DNA of 64,000 nt from Polaromonas sp. (GCF_012927455.1 NZ_JABBPE010000004.1:92218-156217); one strand, 5' to 3'. Shown: positions 1-9,200, counted from the first letter of the stretch. A program made the numbers and translations. Notes: generated by a model from the letters alone, not told the origin.

Positions 1-894
1 GAGGCTGCAGCCCAACAACCACGAGCACAAGCAGCTATTGAATTAATAGCACCGGAGATCCCTCCAACACCCGAGGCAGACGCGGCGCCGCTGGCTGGCG
101 AGCCCACCGTGCCGGCCGGGGACAGCCTGCCCGCCCCAAGCACGGACCTAGCTGACGGCCCCGCCGACCCGGCAGGCAGCGTACCGCCCTTAGCGCCCGC
201 CGCCAGTGCCACAGCAGCGCCACCGGCTGGTCCCAGCCAGACGCCGGTCACGGCGATGGCGCTGCCCGCCAGCGCCCGACTGAGCTATGCAATGAACGGC
301 AGCGCCAAGGGGCTGAATTACCGCGCCGATGCCGAGCTGGACTGGAACAATGCCGGCAGCAGCTACGACGCGCGCATGACGGTCAGCGCGCTGTTTTTGG
401 GTTCGCGCAGCCTGACCAGTCGCGGTCAGATAGGCGACCAGGGTCTGGAGCCGCAGCGCTTTTCCGACAAGGCCAGGAGCGAGGTGGCCGCGCATTTCGA
501 GCCAGACAAAAACCTGATCAGCTTTAGTGCCAACACGCCCAGCGTGCCGTGGATCAAAGGCGCGCAAGACCGCGTCAGCGTTTTCCTGCAACTCGGCGGC
601 ATGCTGAAAGGCAACCCGGCGGGCTTTCCGCCCGGCTCCAGCATTTCGATGTACACCGTGGGGCCGCGCGATGCAGACACCTGGACCTTTCTGGTGGAGG
701 CCGAGGAAACCCTGAAATTGCCGTTTGGCGCGCTGAACACCGTCAAGCTGTCGCGCCAGCCCCGGCGTGAGTTCGACCAGAAGGTGGAAATCTGGTATGC
801 GCCCGCCCTGGGCTACCTGCCGGTGCGCAGCAAAATTACCCAGCACAACGGGGATTTCGTCGATCAGCAACTCAGCGCTCTGAACAAATCCTGA
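1..894 (+). CDS. DUF3108 domain protein, 5' end outside the window
   Basis: The ORF track starts this gene at a GTG at 109, but the same frame is open back to base 1 with no stop. The gene therefore begins upstream and is truncated by the window edge. The visible product has a Pro/Ala-rich linker of about 95 residues, then a beta-rich domain (LSYAMNGSAKGLNYRA... to ...GYLPVRSKITQHNG) that matches the DUF3108 family of presumed periplasmic or envelope proteins in beta- and gammaproteobacteria. The function of the family is unknown to me. Bases 3-50 of the linker are a copy of the dispersed family A repeat, read in frame as AAAQQPRAQAAIELIA. I am confident in the family and the open frame, but not in any role. 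Confidence 0.8.
   Translation, partial: EAAAQQPRAQAAIELIAPEIPPTPEADAAPLAGEPTVPAGDSLPAPSTDLADGPADPAGSVPPLAPAASATAAPPAGPSQTPVTAMALPASARLSYAMNGSAKGLNYRADAELDWNNAGSSYDARMTVSALFLGSRSLTSRGQIGDQGLEPQRFSDKARSEVAAHFEPDKNLISFSANTPSVPWIKGAQDRVSVFLQLGGMLKGNPAGFPPGSSISMYTVGPRDADTWTFLVEAEETLKLPFGALNTVKLSRQPRREFDQKVEIWYAPALGYLPVRSKITQHNGDFVDQQLSALNKS
3..50 (+). repeat. Dispersed repeat family A, copy 1 (inside a coding region)
   Basis: The sequence runs ggctgcagcccaacaacc... and ends with the small palindrome gctattgaattaatagc. It matches the copies near 10.2, 11.8, 16.4, 33.1, 33.3, 63.45 and 63.7 kb. This copy lies in the open frame of the DUF3108 gene and adds about 16 residues to its linker. Confidence 0.75.
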
Positions 895-1062
895 ATACTG
901 TACTGAACACCGGCGCAAAAACTGGCGCGATGGCTGACGCGCTTAAGGCAAAAAACACGCCATTCCTGTGACTTTTTTCGCACACTTTCTGCAGATAGCG
1001 GCTTACCCTGTCCTCTTGAATTTTGCGTCATCGTTGCTATATGAACGGCAAGGATAAATATC

Positions 1063-1344
1063 ATGCAAATGCTTTACGACTCGGACTCTTTTGTGGTGGT
1101 GCAGATTCACGCGAACGCACCTGAAGAATCGGCGCCCGCCCCTGCCATCCCTGAACTGGCCCGCCACGGCTTTGAAATCGTGGACAAACGCTCCGGCAAA
1201 GAGGTGTATTTGGATGGTTCGTGGGCCGAAATGTTCCAGCAGCGCCTGAGCGCCTGGGCCAAGGACACGCCGACCCAGGAAGAAGTGGAAGAGATGCTTG
1301 AAGGCTACAGCGGCTTGGCGCACACGCCTATTTCCCTGCACTGA
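1063..1344 (+). CDS. DUF3567 family protein
   Basis: A 93-residue acidic cytoplasmic protein that begins MQMLYDSDSFVVVQI and contains GFEIVDKRSGKEVYLDG, the conserved core of DUF3567, a small family largely confined to Burkholderiales. The second half has a helical EEVEEMLEGY segment. An AAGGA ribosome binding site lies 9-14 bases before the ATG. The gene stands alone between the DUF3108 gene and the convergent SCO gene. It has no signal peptide and no membrane segment. Its function is unknown. The length is normal for the family. Confidence 0.8.
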   Translation: MQMLYDSDSFVVVQIHANAPEESAPAPAIPELARHGFEIVDKRSGKEVYLDGSWAEMFQQRLSAWAKDTPTQEEVEEMLEGYSGLAHTPISLH

Positions 1345-1457
1345 ACTGCGGTCGGCCGCATGCCTTTCCTCAAGGGCTGACGCCTTTTTTTCGAAGACGT
1401 GCGCGCCCAGCCTGCAGGTAGACCGGAAATGAGCCAATCGTGGACAGGTAGCCGATC

Positions 1458-2060
1458 TCAAGCCAGTTCAAATCGGATCATCCGCGCAATCGCCTTTCCC
1501 GAGGTAACCGCAGACGCATGAGCCCAACTACCCATCCGCTCGTTGCCGATTCGCAGCATGCCGGAGTGGTTAAAAATGTTTGCGTCTTCCTTAGGCGATT
1601 GCTGGACAAAACCAAGTCCACGCCGGACACGCTCGATATTTGCTTCCTTGCCGGTCAGGAAGGTCCACCCTTTGCCGACTTTTTGAGCATTCATGTAATT
1701 GCGCAATGCTTCGGGATCGTCATGCAGAGGCGTGAGGGAAATTGAATAGAAATGGATATCCTTCGCAAAATCACCCAAAAGACGTTGCGCTTCCAGGATG
1801 TTTTGCGTCACGGGCGAGCAGATGTCGGTGCAGGCGGTGTACATGAAGTTGATGACGACCTTCTGGTTTTTCAAAACGTCGTCGTAGAACGCCACCTCCT
1901 TGCCGGTGTGCGTCCGCAGCGCCACATTGGGAAAGTGATTTTGACGTATCTGTTCACGCGGGTCCTGCGCGGAAGAGGTCCGTGCAGCGGCCATTGCTCC
2001 GGCACCGGCCAGAGTGACGGCTGCGCCGACGAGCAGGCTTCTTTTTTCAAGATTCATCAT
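1458..2060 (-). CDS. SCO1/SenC family copper chaperone / thiol reductase
   Basis: A 200-residue protein with an N-terminal KRSLLVGAAVTLAGAG export signal followed by a thioredoxin fold. The metal-binding CxxxC is present in TACTDICSPV (about residue 77), and the distal His in NIFNHSG completes the usual SCO copper site. SCO proteins deliver copper to, or reduce, the CuA site of cytochrome oxidase or other copper enzymes in the periplasm. Here the gene lies 50 bp downstream of, and co-directional with, a multicopper oxidase. This suggests that it metallates or protects that enzyme rather than cytochrome oxidase. The ORF has tandem ATGs (MMNLEK), and either could be the start. Confidence 0.85.
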   Translation of the reverse strand: MMNLEKRSLLVGAAVTLAGAGAMAAARTSSAQDPREQIRQNHFPNVALRTHTGKEVAFYDDVLKNQKVVINFMYTACTDICSPVTQNILEAQRLLGDFAKDIHFYSISLTPLHDDPEALRNYMNAQKVGKGWTFLTGKEANIERVRRGLGFVQQSPKEDANIFNHSGMLRIGNERMGSWAHASAVTSGKAIARMIRFELA

Positions 2061-2110
2061 GGTATTTTCCGAATATTTTGAATGGTGATGAGGTACTTTG
2101 ATGCCACAAG

Positions 2111-3997
2111 TCAGGGGGTTGGATTCGTGTCACCCACGTCCTGAACTGCAAAAAGCAGCATCATGGCGTGATCCTCATGGACCACGTTGTGGCAATGCAT
2201 CGGATACACGCCACGGTAGTCGGAAACTTTGACCACATACTCGACTTGATCCCGTTCACCCAGCCACACCACGTCCTTGCGCGAATACTCCTGCGAAGTG
2301 GCGGTGATGGCAACGCCGTTGCGTTTGACAATTCGTCCTTCAACGAAATGGTTGTGGATCGGATGCGACCAGCCCCAGCCGGTTTTGAATATCCAGCGCT
2401 CGGTGGAGTTGCGCTTCATGGTAAAGCGCACTACATCACAGCTCAGCGGTTGGCCATTGACATTCCATTGACCGTTGCTTTTGTCGAAATCGAACGTGCG
2501 GGTGACTATTGCTGTTTCGAGCGGCGGAAGCGTGATCGGCGCAAAATCCAGGATTGCGGCAGGGTCACGACTCGCGTCCGCCGCTACCGCTCCGATACGG
2601 AACTCGACCAGCACATTGGCCGGATTGCCGGGCGAATTAAGGCTGGACTCCGGACCGTCGCCCTTGGTCTGTACCAGGCGGTTTTCGAGCCACAGCCGGG
2701 TTGCGCCCGGCGCTGCGCCGCCGGCTGCCGTGAGTTTGTTGAAATCAACGATGATGTCCGCGCGCTCGGCCACGGCCAGCTTGACGCTGGTCACCTGAAG
2801 AGGTTTGGGCATCAGATTACCGTCGTTCGTGATCCGCCAGTAGGGAATCGACTGCGCAAGATTGTCCGGATTGGTCAGGAAAAGCTGGTAAAAGCGCGAC
2901 GGCCCCATGTCCAGCAGGCGCAGGCGATACCTGCGTTTGGAGACATTGAAGAATGGCTGCACCTTGCCGTTGACCAGGTACTTGTCGCCCAGATGGCCTG
3001 TGGTGTCGAAGATGTCAAACGCAGCCTGACCAGTGGTGGGGTCGATCGCCAGGTCGGTAAAGATCATCGGAATATCGAACTGCGGAAAGCTCGGCAAGCG
3101 AAAGCCGGTCGTCTCGTCGCCCGTGTCATATTCGTTGAACAGGATATGAAACCCTGCCAGGCCTTTGTAGACGTTTTCTGCGGTATGGCCTTCGCGGTGG
3201 TCGTGATACCACAGCGTTCCCAGCGTTTCACGCACATCTCCGTCGGGCGTTCCCGTGTTGGTAAAGCCCGCACGCTTCATGTTGTAGTAGTAGTCATAGT
3301 ACTGGCCGGGAAAGTAGAACCGACCCTGCGTCAGCGGGTTTTCCGCCGTTGCACCCAGGCCCGGATCACACGGCCCGCCATCACTGTCCGGCGCGGAGTG
3401 GAAATTGTGCGTGTGCGTCGAAATCTGGTTTTTGCCGAAGCCGCCGCTAGCTGCCCCGGTTGGCAGGTTGTTGAAACGGCGCACCAGAACCGCTGTATTG
3501 GCGCCCGCCTGATACCGGCTCACGATGGTTGGCATCGGCGTCATCGGCTTGTCCGTACTCAGGTCGGAGCCACCGAGATTGGCGCCCCAGAAATTCACTT
3601 GCGGCTGCAAATTCGGATGGATCGACACCGCTGGAACTGCGCCGAAACGCTGGGCAAAAAATTGTTGTGGCGGATTCAGGCTACGGAACTGGTGCGACTC
3701 GCCACGGCCTTCGTAGGGAATGCCAGTAGCCGGGTTTACAGCGCGGTTCGGTGCCTCGGTGGGTTGCTGGGCAAAGGCCGGATCGGTCAACGGTCGCTGC
3801 GGCAGCAACGGCGTGACCGGCATTGCCTCCAGGAACGGTGTTGTTGCCGGGCTGCCGTTCCATGGCAACCCATTCCGCGTCCAGGCCCCAGCGACACCGG
3901 CAAAGGCGGCAGACGTCGCTGCTACACCCACCTGTAGGGCAATACGGCGTCCGGGACTATTCAGAGCTTCTACAGGTGAAAGAAACTTGTTGTTCAT
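2111..3997 (-). CDS. Periplasmic multicopper oxidase (Tat-exported)
   Basis: A 628-residue protein with a twin-arginine signal (GRRIALQVGVAATSAAFAG). All four copper motifs are visible: HTHNFH near residue 195, WYHDHREGH near 263, HPIHNHF near 545 and YPMHCHNVVHEDHAMM near 595. The last contains the type 1 Cys and the axial Met. The sequence belongs to the bacterial bilirubin-oxidase/CueO-like superfamily, which couples one-electron oxidation of a metal or phenolic substrate to reduction of O2 to water. The substrate cannot be read from the sequence. The SCO gene directly downstream supports a copper-loaded enzyme. The start is an ATG with no strong Shine-Dalgarno. Confidence 0.88.
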   Translation of the reverse strand: MNNKFLSPVEALNSPGRRIALQVGVAATSAAFAGVAGAWTRNGLPWNGSPATTPFLEAMPVTPLLPQRPLTDPAFAQQPTEAPNRAVNPATGIPYEGRGESHQFRSLNPPQQFFAQRFGAVPAVSIHPNLQPQVNFWGANLGGSDLSTDKPMTPMPTIVSRYQAGANTAVLVRRFNNLPTGAASGGFGKNQISTHTHNFHSAPDSDGGPCDPGLGATAENPLTQGRFYFPGQYYDYYYNMKRAGFTNTGTPDGDVRETLGTLWYHDHREGHTAENVYKGLAGFHILFNEYDTGDETTGFRLPSFPQFDIPMIFTDLAIDPTTGQAAFDIFDTTGHLGDKYLVNGKVQPFFNVSKRRYRLRLLDMGPSRFYQLFLTNPDNLAQSIPYWRITNDGNLMPKPLQVTSVKLAVAERADIIVDFNKLTAAGGAAPGATRLWLENRLVQTKGDGPESSLNSPGNPANVLVEFRIGAVAADASRDPAAILDFAPITLPPLETAIVTRTFDFDKSNGQWNVNGQPLSCDVVRFTMKRNSTERWIFKTGWGWSHPIHNHFVEGRIVKRNGVAITATSQEYSRKDVVWLGERDQVEYVVKVSDYRGVYPMHCHNVVHEDHAMMLLFAVQDVGDTNPTP

Positions 3998-4159
3998 TTT
4001 TGGCTTGCCTTTTCATTTCATTTCAGTTGGTACGCGGTACGCAGTGAAAATTGAACTTTCACTGTTTCGATTTCAATTGAAAGCGAACGTGAGCGGTACC
4101 AGAAATGCACCAAGTTTTTTGGCGGAATATTCCTTATCGCACGGCAGTTTTTTCTCACA

Positions 4160-4447
4160 ATGCGCGCGCAGCACCTTTTGATTGATGCAAGAACCGTTTC
4201 AGATGCAGTTGCGGGTCGAACCGGCCTGCCTGCGCAGGGTGATCCGCGGCTGCTCGGGCAGGTGCTCGACAACTTGCCGGGCAATGGCTGGGAGTTCAGC
4301 GCCGGGCGGGCTTGCACCCGCATCGCTTTCGGCCGGCAAGCGGGCCGCGCAGGTGAGCCGGTTTACTTTGTGCGCGACAGCGGCGCCGGGTTTGACCTGG
4401 CCCAAAAACTGTTCGCGGCCTTTCAGCGCCTGCATAGGGAAAAATGA
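4160..4447 (+). pseudogene. Remnant of a sensor histidine kinase (HATPase fragment)
   Basis: The short frame encodes [20 protein letters not shown], the N-box of a GHKL ATPase in which the usual LL(G)NA(W)KF is altered, then [11 protein letters not shown] (G1 box) and [11 protein letters not shown]. In intact kinases of this type the next residues are the glycine-rich G2 box and the end of the ATPase domain. Here the frame stops straight after the F-box-like segment. No sensory, dimerisation or phospho-acceptor His region precedes it. I read it as a truncated pseudogene, with its 3' neighbour intact on the other strand. It could instead be a small expressed protein, but catalysis is unlikely. 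Confidence 0.7.
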
Positions 4448-4499
4448 AGGCGCATCAATAACCGCCTGAGCCGTGGCGTTTTGAAACCGCAGCTTTTAT

Positions 4500-5630
4500 T
4501 TACCGCTTTTCCAGGTAAAGCCAGCGGTACATCGGCTCTGCCAGCAGCAGCACCGCCGCCAGCCGCGTGACATGAAACGCCGTCACCACTGGCACCCCAA
4601 GCTGCAGCACCTTGGCGGTGATGGCCATCTCGGCAATGCCCCCCGGCGAAGTCCCCAACAACAGCGTCGCCCAGTGCAACTGGGTGACCTTTGCCAGCAG
4701 CCAGGCCAGGCCGGCGCACAACACAATCATGGCGACCGTGGCCAGCGCCACCGAAGCCAGCCAGCGCGGCGCCATATGCACAAAGCCACGGGTAAAGCGC
4801 ACCCCCAGGCTGATGCCAATCAGCAGTTGCGCGGCATTGCTCAGGCCTTGCGGCAGCGCTGACAGCGTGATGCCGCTGGCCGTCAGCAGCAAGGCAACGG
4901 TGAGCGCGCCAATAAACCACGGGTTGGTACGCTTGAGCTTGAGCATCAGCCAGCACCCGCCGCCCGTCAGCACGGCCAGCAGCGCCAGCCCAGGCGCGCT
5001 CACTTCGCGCGCCCCCGGCAGCGTGCTGTCCAGGCCGTGCAACCCCGCCCACTGAAAACCGAAGGGAATGATCAGCGTGACCAGCAGCACGCGCAGGCTG
5101 TGCGCCGAGGCCACCAGATCGGTCTGCGCGCCGTGGCGCTCACCCATCAGCGTCATTTCCGAAGCGGCCCCTATGGGCGCTGCAAAGTAGGTGGTGGTGC
5201 GCGACAAGTCCAACACATGAAATTTCGCGCGCCACGCTGAAGGCGCCACCCCGACCGAGCCGGGCCGGTGGTGCAGCCAATAAAGCCACTCGCCGAAAAC
5301 CAGCCCAAGTGCCAGCGCCCAGACAATATTGAGCGCAATCGCCCACCACAGGCCGGCCACCAGCGCGACGACTTGCGGCGTGAAATACAGGCCGAGCGCG
5401 CAGCCGATGATCCATTGGCCGGCATTGCGCAGCGGTATCCAGCTGGCGGTCGGGCCGCCCAGCATGGACGCTGCGGCCGTCAGCACCAGCGGACCGATCA
5501 TCCAGGGCAGCGGAGTCCCCAGCATCACGCACAAGCGGGCTGCAGCCCAGGCCAGCAGCAGCGTGCCGATAACCCGGGCGATGGGCGCTTTTGAAAGCAG
5601 GGAAAATCGTGTGGCGGTTTTAAAAGGCAT
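4500..5630 (-). CDS. AbrB family membrane protein (putative transporter/regulator)
   Basis: A polytopic protein of about 376 residues with roughly ten hydrophobic segments arranged as two similar halves (GTPLPWMIGPLVLTAAASML and TNPWFIGALTVALLLTASG). This duplication is typical of the AbrB/PF05145 family, once labelled ammonia monooxygenase-like. GTSPGGIAEMAITAKVLQLG, the conserved motif of the second half, is present. Family members are inner membrane proteins of poorly defined function. The ORF track starts at a TTG at 5705. The ATG at 5630 (MPFKTATRF) fits the family better, although neither has a clear ribosome binding site. Confidence 0.8.
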   Translation of the reverse strand: MPFKTATRFSLLSKAPIARVIGTLLLAWAAARLCVMLGTPLPWMIGPLVLTAAASMLGGPTASWIPLRNAGQWIIGCALGLYFTPQVVALVAGLWWAIALNIVWALALGLVFGEWLYWLHHRPGSVGVAPSAWRAKFHVLDLSRTTTYFAAPIGAASEMTLMGERHGAQTDLVASAHSLRVLLVTLIIPFGFQWAGLHGLDSTLPGAREVSAPGLALLAVLTGGGCWLMLKLKRTNPWFIGALTVALLLTASGITLSALPQGLSNAAQLLIGISLGVRFTRGFVHMAPRWLASVALATVAMIVLCAGLAWLLAKVTQLHWATLLLGTSPGGIAEMAITAKVLQLGVPVVTAFHVTRLAAVLLLAEPMYRWLYLEKR

Positions 5631-5766
5631 GAAACTTAGTGGAAAACCGGCGGACAGGTAGGACAACAGAGCAATCTGACTGGATTTGGGGTAGAACCGC
5701 CGCAAAACCGGGGTTAAACCGGGCTTACACCGGGTTGATACGCACGCAAAGCATTAGTATCCACCG

Positions 5767-6690
5767 ATGTCTTACATCCATCCAAAATTGAAATTACTTG
5801 CTTCCTCACCACGCACCACGTGTTTTGCGCTTTGCGCCGCTGCGCTGCTGCTGGCTGGCGGCTGCGCCGGCCGCCCCGAGGCGCCCATCCTCCAGTTGTC
5901 TAGCGGCAGCGCCGCCGCGGCCATCAGTAGCCGGCTCAATGCCGTGCTGCCTGCCGATGTGCTGCTGCTGGGTGAGCAGCACGATGCGAAGGAACACCAG
6001 CAGATCGAGCAGCAAGTGATTGCCGATCTGGCGGGGCGCGGCCTGCTGGCAGCGGTGGCGCTGGAGATGGCCGATACCAGACTGAGCACAGCCGCGCTCA
6101 AACCCAGCGCGACCGAGCAGCAGACCCGCGATGCGCTGAAATGGAACGACAAGGGCTGGAAGTGGGAGGCTTATGGACCGGCGGTGATGACGGCGGTGCG
6201 CGCCGGCGTGCCGGTGCTGGGCGCCAATTTGCCGCGCACCGAGCTGCAAGCCAGCATGGCCGACAGCACGCTGGACGTTTTATTGCCGGGACCGGCGCTG
6301 AAAACGCAGCAGCAAAGCATCCGCATCGGCCACTGCAACATGCTGCCGGAAAGCCAGATCGCGCCCATGACGCGCATTCAGATTGCCAAGGACGTGACCA
6401 TGGCCAACACGCTGAGCCAGGCGGCCCTTCCCGGCAAGGTGGTGGTGCTGCTGACGGGCAGTGGCCATGCCGACCGCCTGCTGGGCGTGCCGCTGCATCT
6501 GCGGGCCGACCTGACAACCAAGTCGGTTTTGCTGCGCGCCGTGAATGCCCACGGCGACGGGCCGAAGGCGGCTTTTGACAGCATCTGGCCGACGCCGGCC
6601 GTGCCCGAGGTTGACTACTGCGCCGGGCTCAAGGATCAACTGGCGCCGGCCGTCAAACCCAAGCCCGCCGGCGCCATGACCCCAAATTAA
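5767..6690 (+). CDS. ChaN-like lipoprotein (haem-binding family)
   Basis: A 307-residue protein with a lipoprotein signal ending in the lipobox LAGGC at about residue 33. The mature part carries the ChaN/DUF399 hallmarks: VLLLGEQHDAKEHQ near residue 63, ALEMAD, a WNDKGWKWEAYGP block, and VVVLLTGSGHADR near the end. ChaN of Campylobacter binds haem at the outer membrane, and a role in iron acquisition is inferred for the family. No iron-uptake genes sit beside it. It converges with the aminotransferase gene, with a short GGCCG/CGGCC inverted repeat between them. The start is an ATG, with divergent AbrB upstream. Confidence 0.82.
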   Translation: MSYIHPKLKLLASSPRTTCFALCAAALLLAGGCAGRPEAPILQLSSGSAAAAISSRLNAVLPADVLLLGEQHDAKEHQQIEQQVIADLAGRGLLAAVALEMADTRLSTAALKPSATEQQTRDALKWNDKGWKWEAYGPAVMTAVRAGVPVLGANLPRTELQASMADSTLDVLLPGPALKTQQQSIRIGHCNMLPESQIAPMTRIQIAKDVTMANTLSQAALPGKVVVLLTGSGHADRLLGVPLHLRADLTTKSVLLRAVNAHGDGPKAAFDSIWPTPAVPEVDYCAGLKDQLAPAVKPKPAGAMTPN

Positions 6691-6741
6691 GCCAAAACCT
6701 GCCGGAGTGAGTCGTCTTGGGCGGGGCCGTGCGGCCGGCGC

Positions 6742-8082
6742 TCAGGCGTTCTTGCGAATGGAAGCGGCCACCACCTCGACAATGCGCTCGATGTGCTCTT
6801 TCTCAATGATGTAGGGCGGGCAGATCACGATGTTTTCACCGGCCGGTCGCACCAGCACGCCGTGGTGGTAGCAGTCCATGAAAATGTCATAGGCGCGCTT
6901 GCCCGGTGCGCCGCTAATTGATGACAGCTCGACCGCGCCCGCCAGCCCGAGGCTGCGAATGCCGATCACGTTGGGCAGGCCCTTGAAGCCGCTGTGCACG
7001 GCGTCGCCCAACAACTTTCCCATCTCGCCGGCGCGTTCAAAAAGTTTGTCCTGCTTGAACAAAGTGAGCGTGGCGATGGCCGCCGCGCACGCCACCGGGT
7101 GGCCCGAGTAGGTGTAGCCATGAAAGAACTCCACCGCATAGTCGGGGCTGTTGGCATTGGCATTCATCATGGTGTCGTAAATGCGGTCCGAGCAGATCAC
7201 GCCGCCCAGCGGAATCACGCCGTTGGTCACGCATTTGGCAAAATTCAGCATGTCCGGCACCACGCCGTAATAGTCGGCGCCGAAGTTGCAGCCCAGCCGG
7301 CCAAAGCCGGTGATGACCTCGTCAAAAATCAGCAGGATGCCGTGCTTGTCGCAGATCTCCCGCAAGCGCTTCAGGTAGCCCTTGGGCGGCAGGTACCAGC
7401 CGGCACTGCCAGCCACCGGCTCGACAATAACGGCCGCCACATTGCTGGCGTCGTGCAGCGGCAGGATGCGGTTTTCCAGCTCCAGCAAAATGTCTTCCTG
7501 CCACACCGGCTCTGCACCATTGATATAGGCATGGTTGACTGGGTCATGGATGAAGCGCATGTGGTCAACGCGCGGCAGCATGGCCGAACCATAGACCTTG
7601 CGGTTGGCCGGAATGCCGCCCACGCTCATGCCGCCAAAGCCGACGCCGTGGTAGCCCTTCTCGCGGCCAATGAATACATTGCGGTGCCCCTCGCCGCGAG
7701 CGCGGTGGTAGGCCAGCGCTACTTTCAGCGAGGTATCAGCCGCCTCTGAGCCGGAATTGCAAAACAGCACCTTGTTCAGGTCGCCCGGCGCCATGGCGGC
7801 AATCATTTCGGCGGCCTTGAACGCCTGGTCGTTGCTGGCCTGAAACGCCGTCGCATAGTCCAGCGTGTCGAGCTGCTTCTTGATGGCTTCATTGATGGGC
7901 TTGCGGTTGTGCCCGGCACCCACGCACCACAGACTTGAAATGCCGTCCAGCACCTGACGACCGTCGTGCGTCGTGAAGTGCATGCCGTCGGCAGCCACGA
8001 AAATACGCGGATCTTTCTTGAAGCTGCGATTGGGGGTAAAGGGCAACCAGTGGTGATCCATGTTGAAGTCTTGATAGGCCAT
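6742..8082 (-). CDS. Class III PLP-dependent omega-aminotransferase (beta-alanine-pyruvate type)
   Basis: 446 residues starting at MAYQDFNMDHHWLPFTPNR. The ORF track extends the frame to 8760, but that stretch is antisense to purU, so I take the ATG at 8082. Class III aminotransferase signatures are clear: FCNSGSEAADTS (cofactor phosphate), ILLIFDEVITGFGRLG and NFAKCVTNGVIPLGG, whose Lys should form the PLP aldimine. LPFTPNR near the start resembles omega-amino acid:pyruvate aminotransferases, which deaminate beta-alanine or related omega-amines. The gene diverges from purU with a gap of about 160 bp. The exact substrate is not determinable. Confidence 0.85.
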   Translation of the reverse strand: MAYQDFNMDHHWLPFTPNRSFKKDPRIFVAADGMHFTTHDGRQVLDGISSLWCVGAGHNRKPINEAIKKQLDTLDYATAFQASNDQAFKAAEMIAAMAPGDLNKVLFCNSGSEAADTSLKVALAYHRARGEGHRNVFIGREKGYHGVGFGGMSVGGIPANRKVYGSAMLPRVDHMRFIHDPVNHAYINGAEPVWQEDILLELENRILPLHDASNVAAVIVEPVAGSAGWYLPPKGYLKRLREICDKHGILLIFDEVITGFGRLGCNFGADYYGVVPDMLNFAKCVTNGVIPLGGVICSDRIYDTMMNANANSPDYAVEFFHGYTYSGHPVACAAAIATLTLFKQDKLFERAGEMGKLLGDAVHSGFKGLPNVIGIRSLGLAGAVELSSISGAPGKRAYDIFMDCYHHGVLVRPAGENIVICPPYIIEKEHIERIVEVVAASIRKNA

Positions 8083-8244
8083 GTCGGTCTCCTGCGTCAG
8101 TTGGTGTTGAAGATGCTCGAATGCGAGGCAGACCTGCATTCTGGCACTCTTGCGGCTGGCATACGGCTGGCATACGGCTGGCAACTCGCCGCTGACCGGC
8201 CCAGAAGCGCGTTGGCGAACGCCACCTGCGACAATCCATCCCCT

Positions 8245-9093
8245 ATGAATCACGCTTATATCCTGACCCTGTCCTGCCCCGACCGCAGGGGTATTGTTCA
8301 TGCCGTGTCCGGTTTCCTGTTCGAAAACGGCGGCAATATTGAAGAGGCCGCGCAATTCAACGACCATGACACGGGCCTGTTTTTCATGCGCGTGCAGTTT
8401 GCCTGCGAGCAGTTGGCGCACGAGCAACTGTCCGCCCGGCTGGCGGTCTTTGCCGAGCCTTTCCAGATGGAGTGGAAGCTGCACGACAGCGCGCAGCCGA
8501 TGCGCACCGTCATTCTGGTCAGCAAGGAAGGCCATTGCCTGAACGACCTGCTGTTTCGTGTCAAGTCGGGCCTGCTGCCGCTGGACATCCGCGCCATCGT
8601 CTCCAACCACCGCGAGTTCTACCAGCTCGCGGCCAGCTACAACATCGCTTTTCACCACCTTCCGGTGACGGCGGCGGGCAAAGCGCAGGTCGAGGCCAGG
8701 CAGCTGGAGATCATCGAGTCCGAAGGCGCCGAGCTGGTGGTGCTGGCGCGTTATATGCAAATCCTCTCACCCGCGCTGTGCGGCAAGCTGGCGGGCCGGG
8801 CCATCAACATCCACCACTCGTTTCTGCCCAGCTTCAAGGGCGCCAAGCCTTACTACCAGGCGCATGACCGCGGCGTCAAGCTGATAGGCGCCACCGCCCA
8901 CTATGTGACGGCCAATCTCGATGAAGGCCCGATCATCGAGCAGGATGTGGCGCGCGCCGACCACAGCAAGACGGTGGAAGACCTGACCGCCATGGGCCGC
9001 GACACCGAGAGCCAGGTGCTGGCGCGGGCGGTAAAATGGCACAGTGAACACCGGGTTCTCCTCAATGGTCACAAAACTGTTATTTTTAAGTAA
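8245..9093 (+). CDS. purU: Formyltetrahydrofolate deformylase
   Basis: 282 residues starting at the ATG of MNHAYILTLSCPDRRGIVHAVSG. The ORF-track start at 7966 is an artefact of an open frame over the neighbouring promoter. An N-terminal ACT domain (about 1-80) is followed by the formyl-transferase fold, with NIHHSFLPSFKGAKPYYQA and GATAHYVTANLDEGPIIEQD, which carry the catalytic Asn/His/Asp set of the PurU/PurN/Fmt group. The enzyme hydrolyses 10-formyl-THF to formate and THF, feeding PurT and balancing one-carbon pools. The gene ends only one base before a GC-rich repeat of family B. Confidence 0.93.
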   Translation: MNHAYILTLSCPDRRGIVHAVSGFLFENGGNIEEAAQFNDHDTGLFFMRVQFACEQLAHEQLSARLAVFAEPFQMEWKLHDSAQPMRTVILVSKEGHCLNDLLFRVKSGLLPLDIRAIVSNHREFYQLAASYNIAFHHLPVTAAGKAQVEARQLEIIESEGAELVVLARYMQILSPALCGKLAGRAINIHHSFLPSFKGAKPYYQAHDRGVKLIGATAHYVTANLDEGPIIEQDVARADHSKTVEDLTAMGRDTESQVLARAVKWHSEHRVLLNGHKTVIFK

Positions 9094-9200
9094 CCCCCAC
9101 GCTCCCCACTGCGTGTGGTTCGCTGCCCCCCGAGGGGGCCCTGCGCCTGCGGCCCGGCGAAGCCGGTTCCGCGGCCCCTGCTGGGGGGATGCGGGGGCGG
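9094..9200 (+). repeat. GC-rich dispersed repeat family B, copy 1
   Basis: The sequence contains cccccacgctccccactg, then ttcgctgccccccgaggggg, then ctgcgcctgcggcccg. The same order of blocks occurs at 21116-21205 and, inverted, at 31918-32012. It separates the purU stop from the LysR start. Confidence 0.7.

Noticed and set aside
2168-3937. 589-aa ORF on the plus strand opposite the multicopper oxidase
   Set aside because: It is a GC-driven antisense frame. Its translation has no recognisable motif, while the minus frame carries all four copper motifs.
8083-8760. N-terminal extension of the aminotransferase ORF
   Set aside because: It is antisense to purU, and the family start is at MAYQDFNMDHH.
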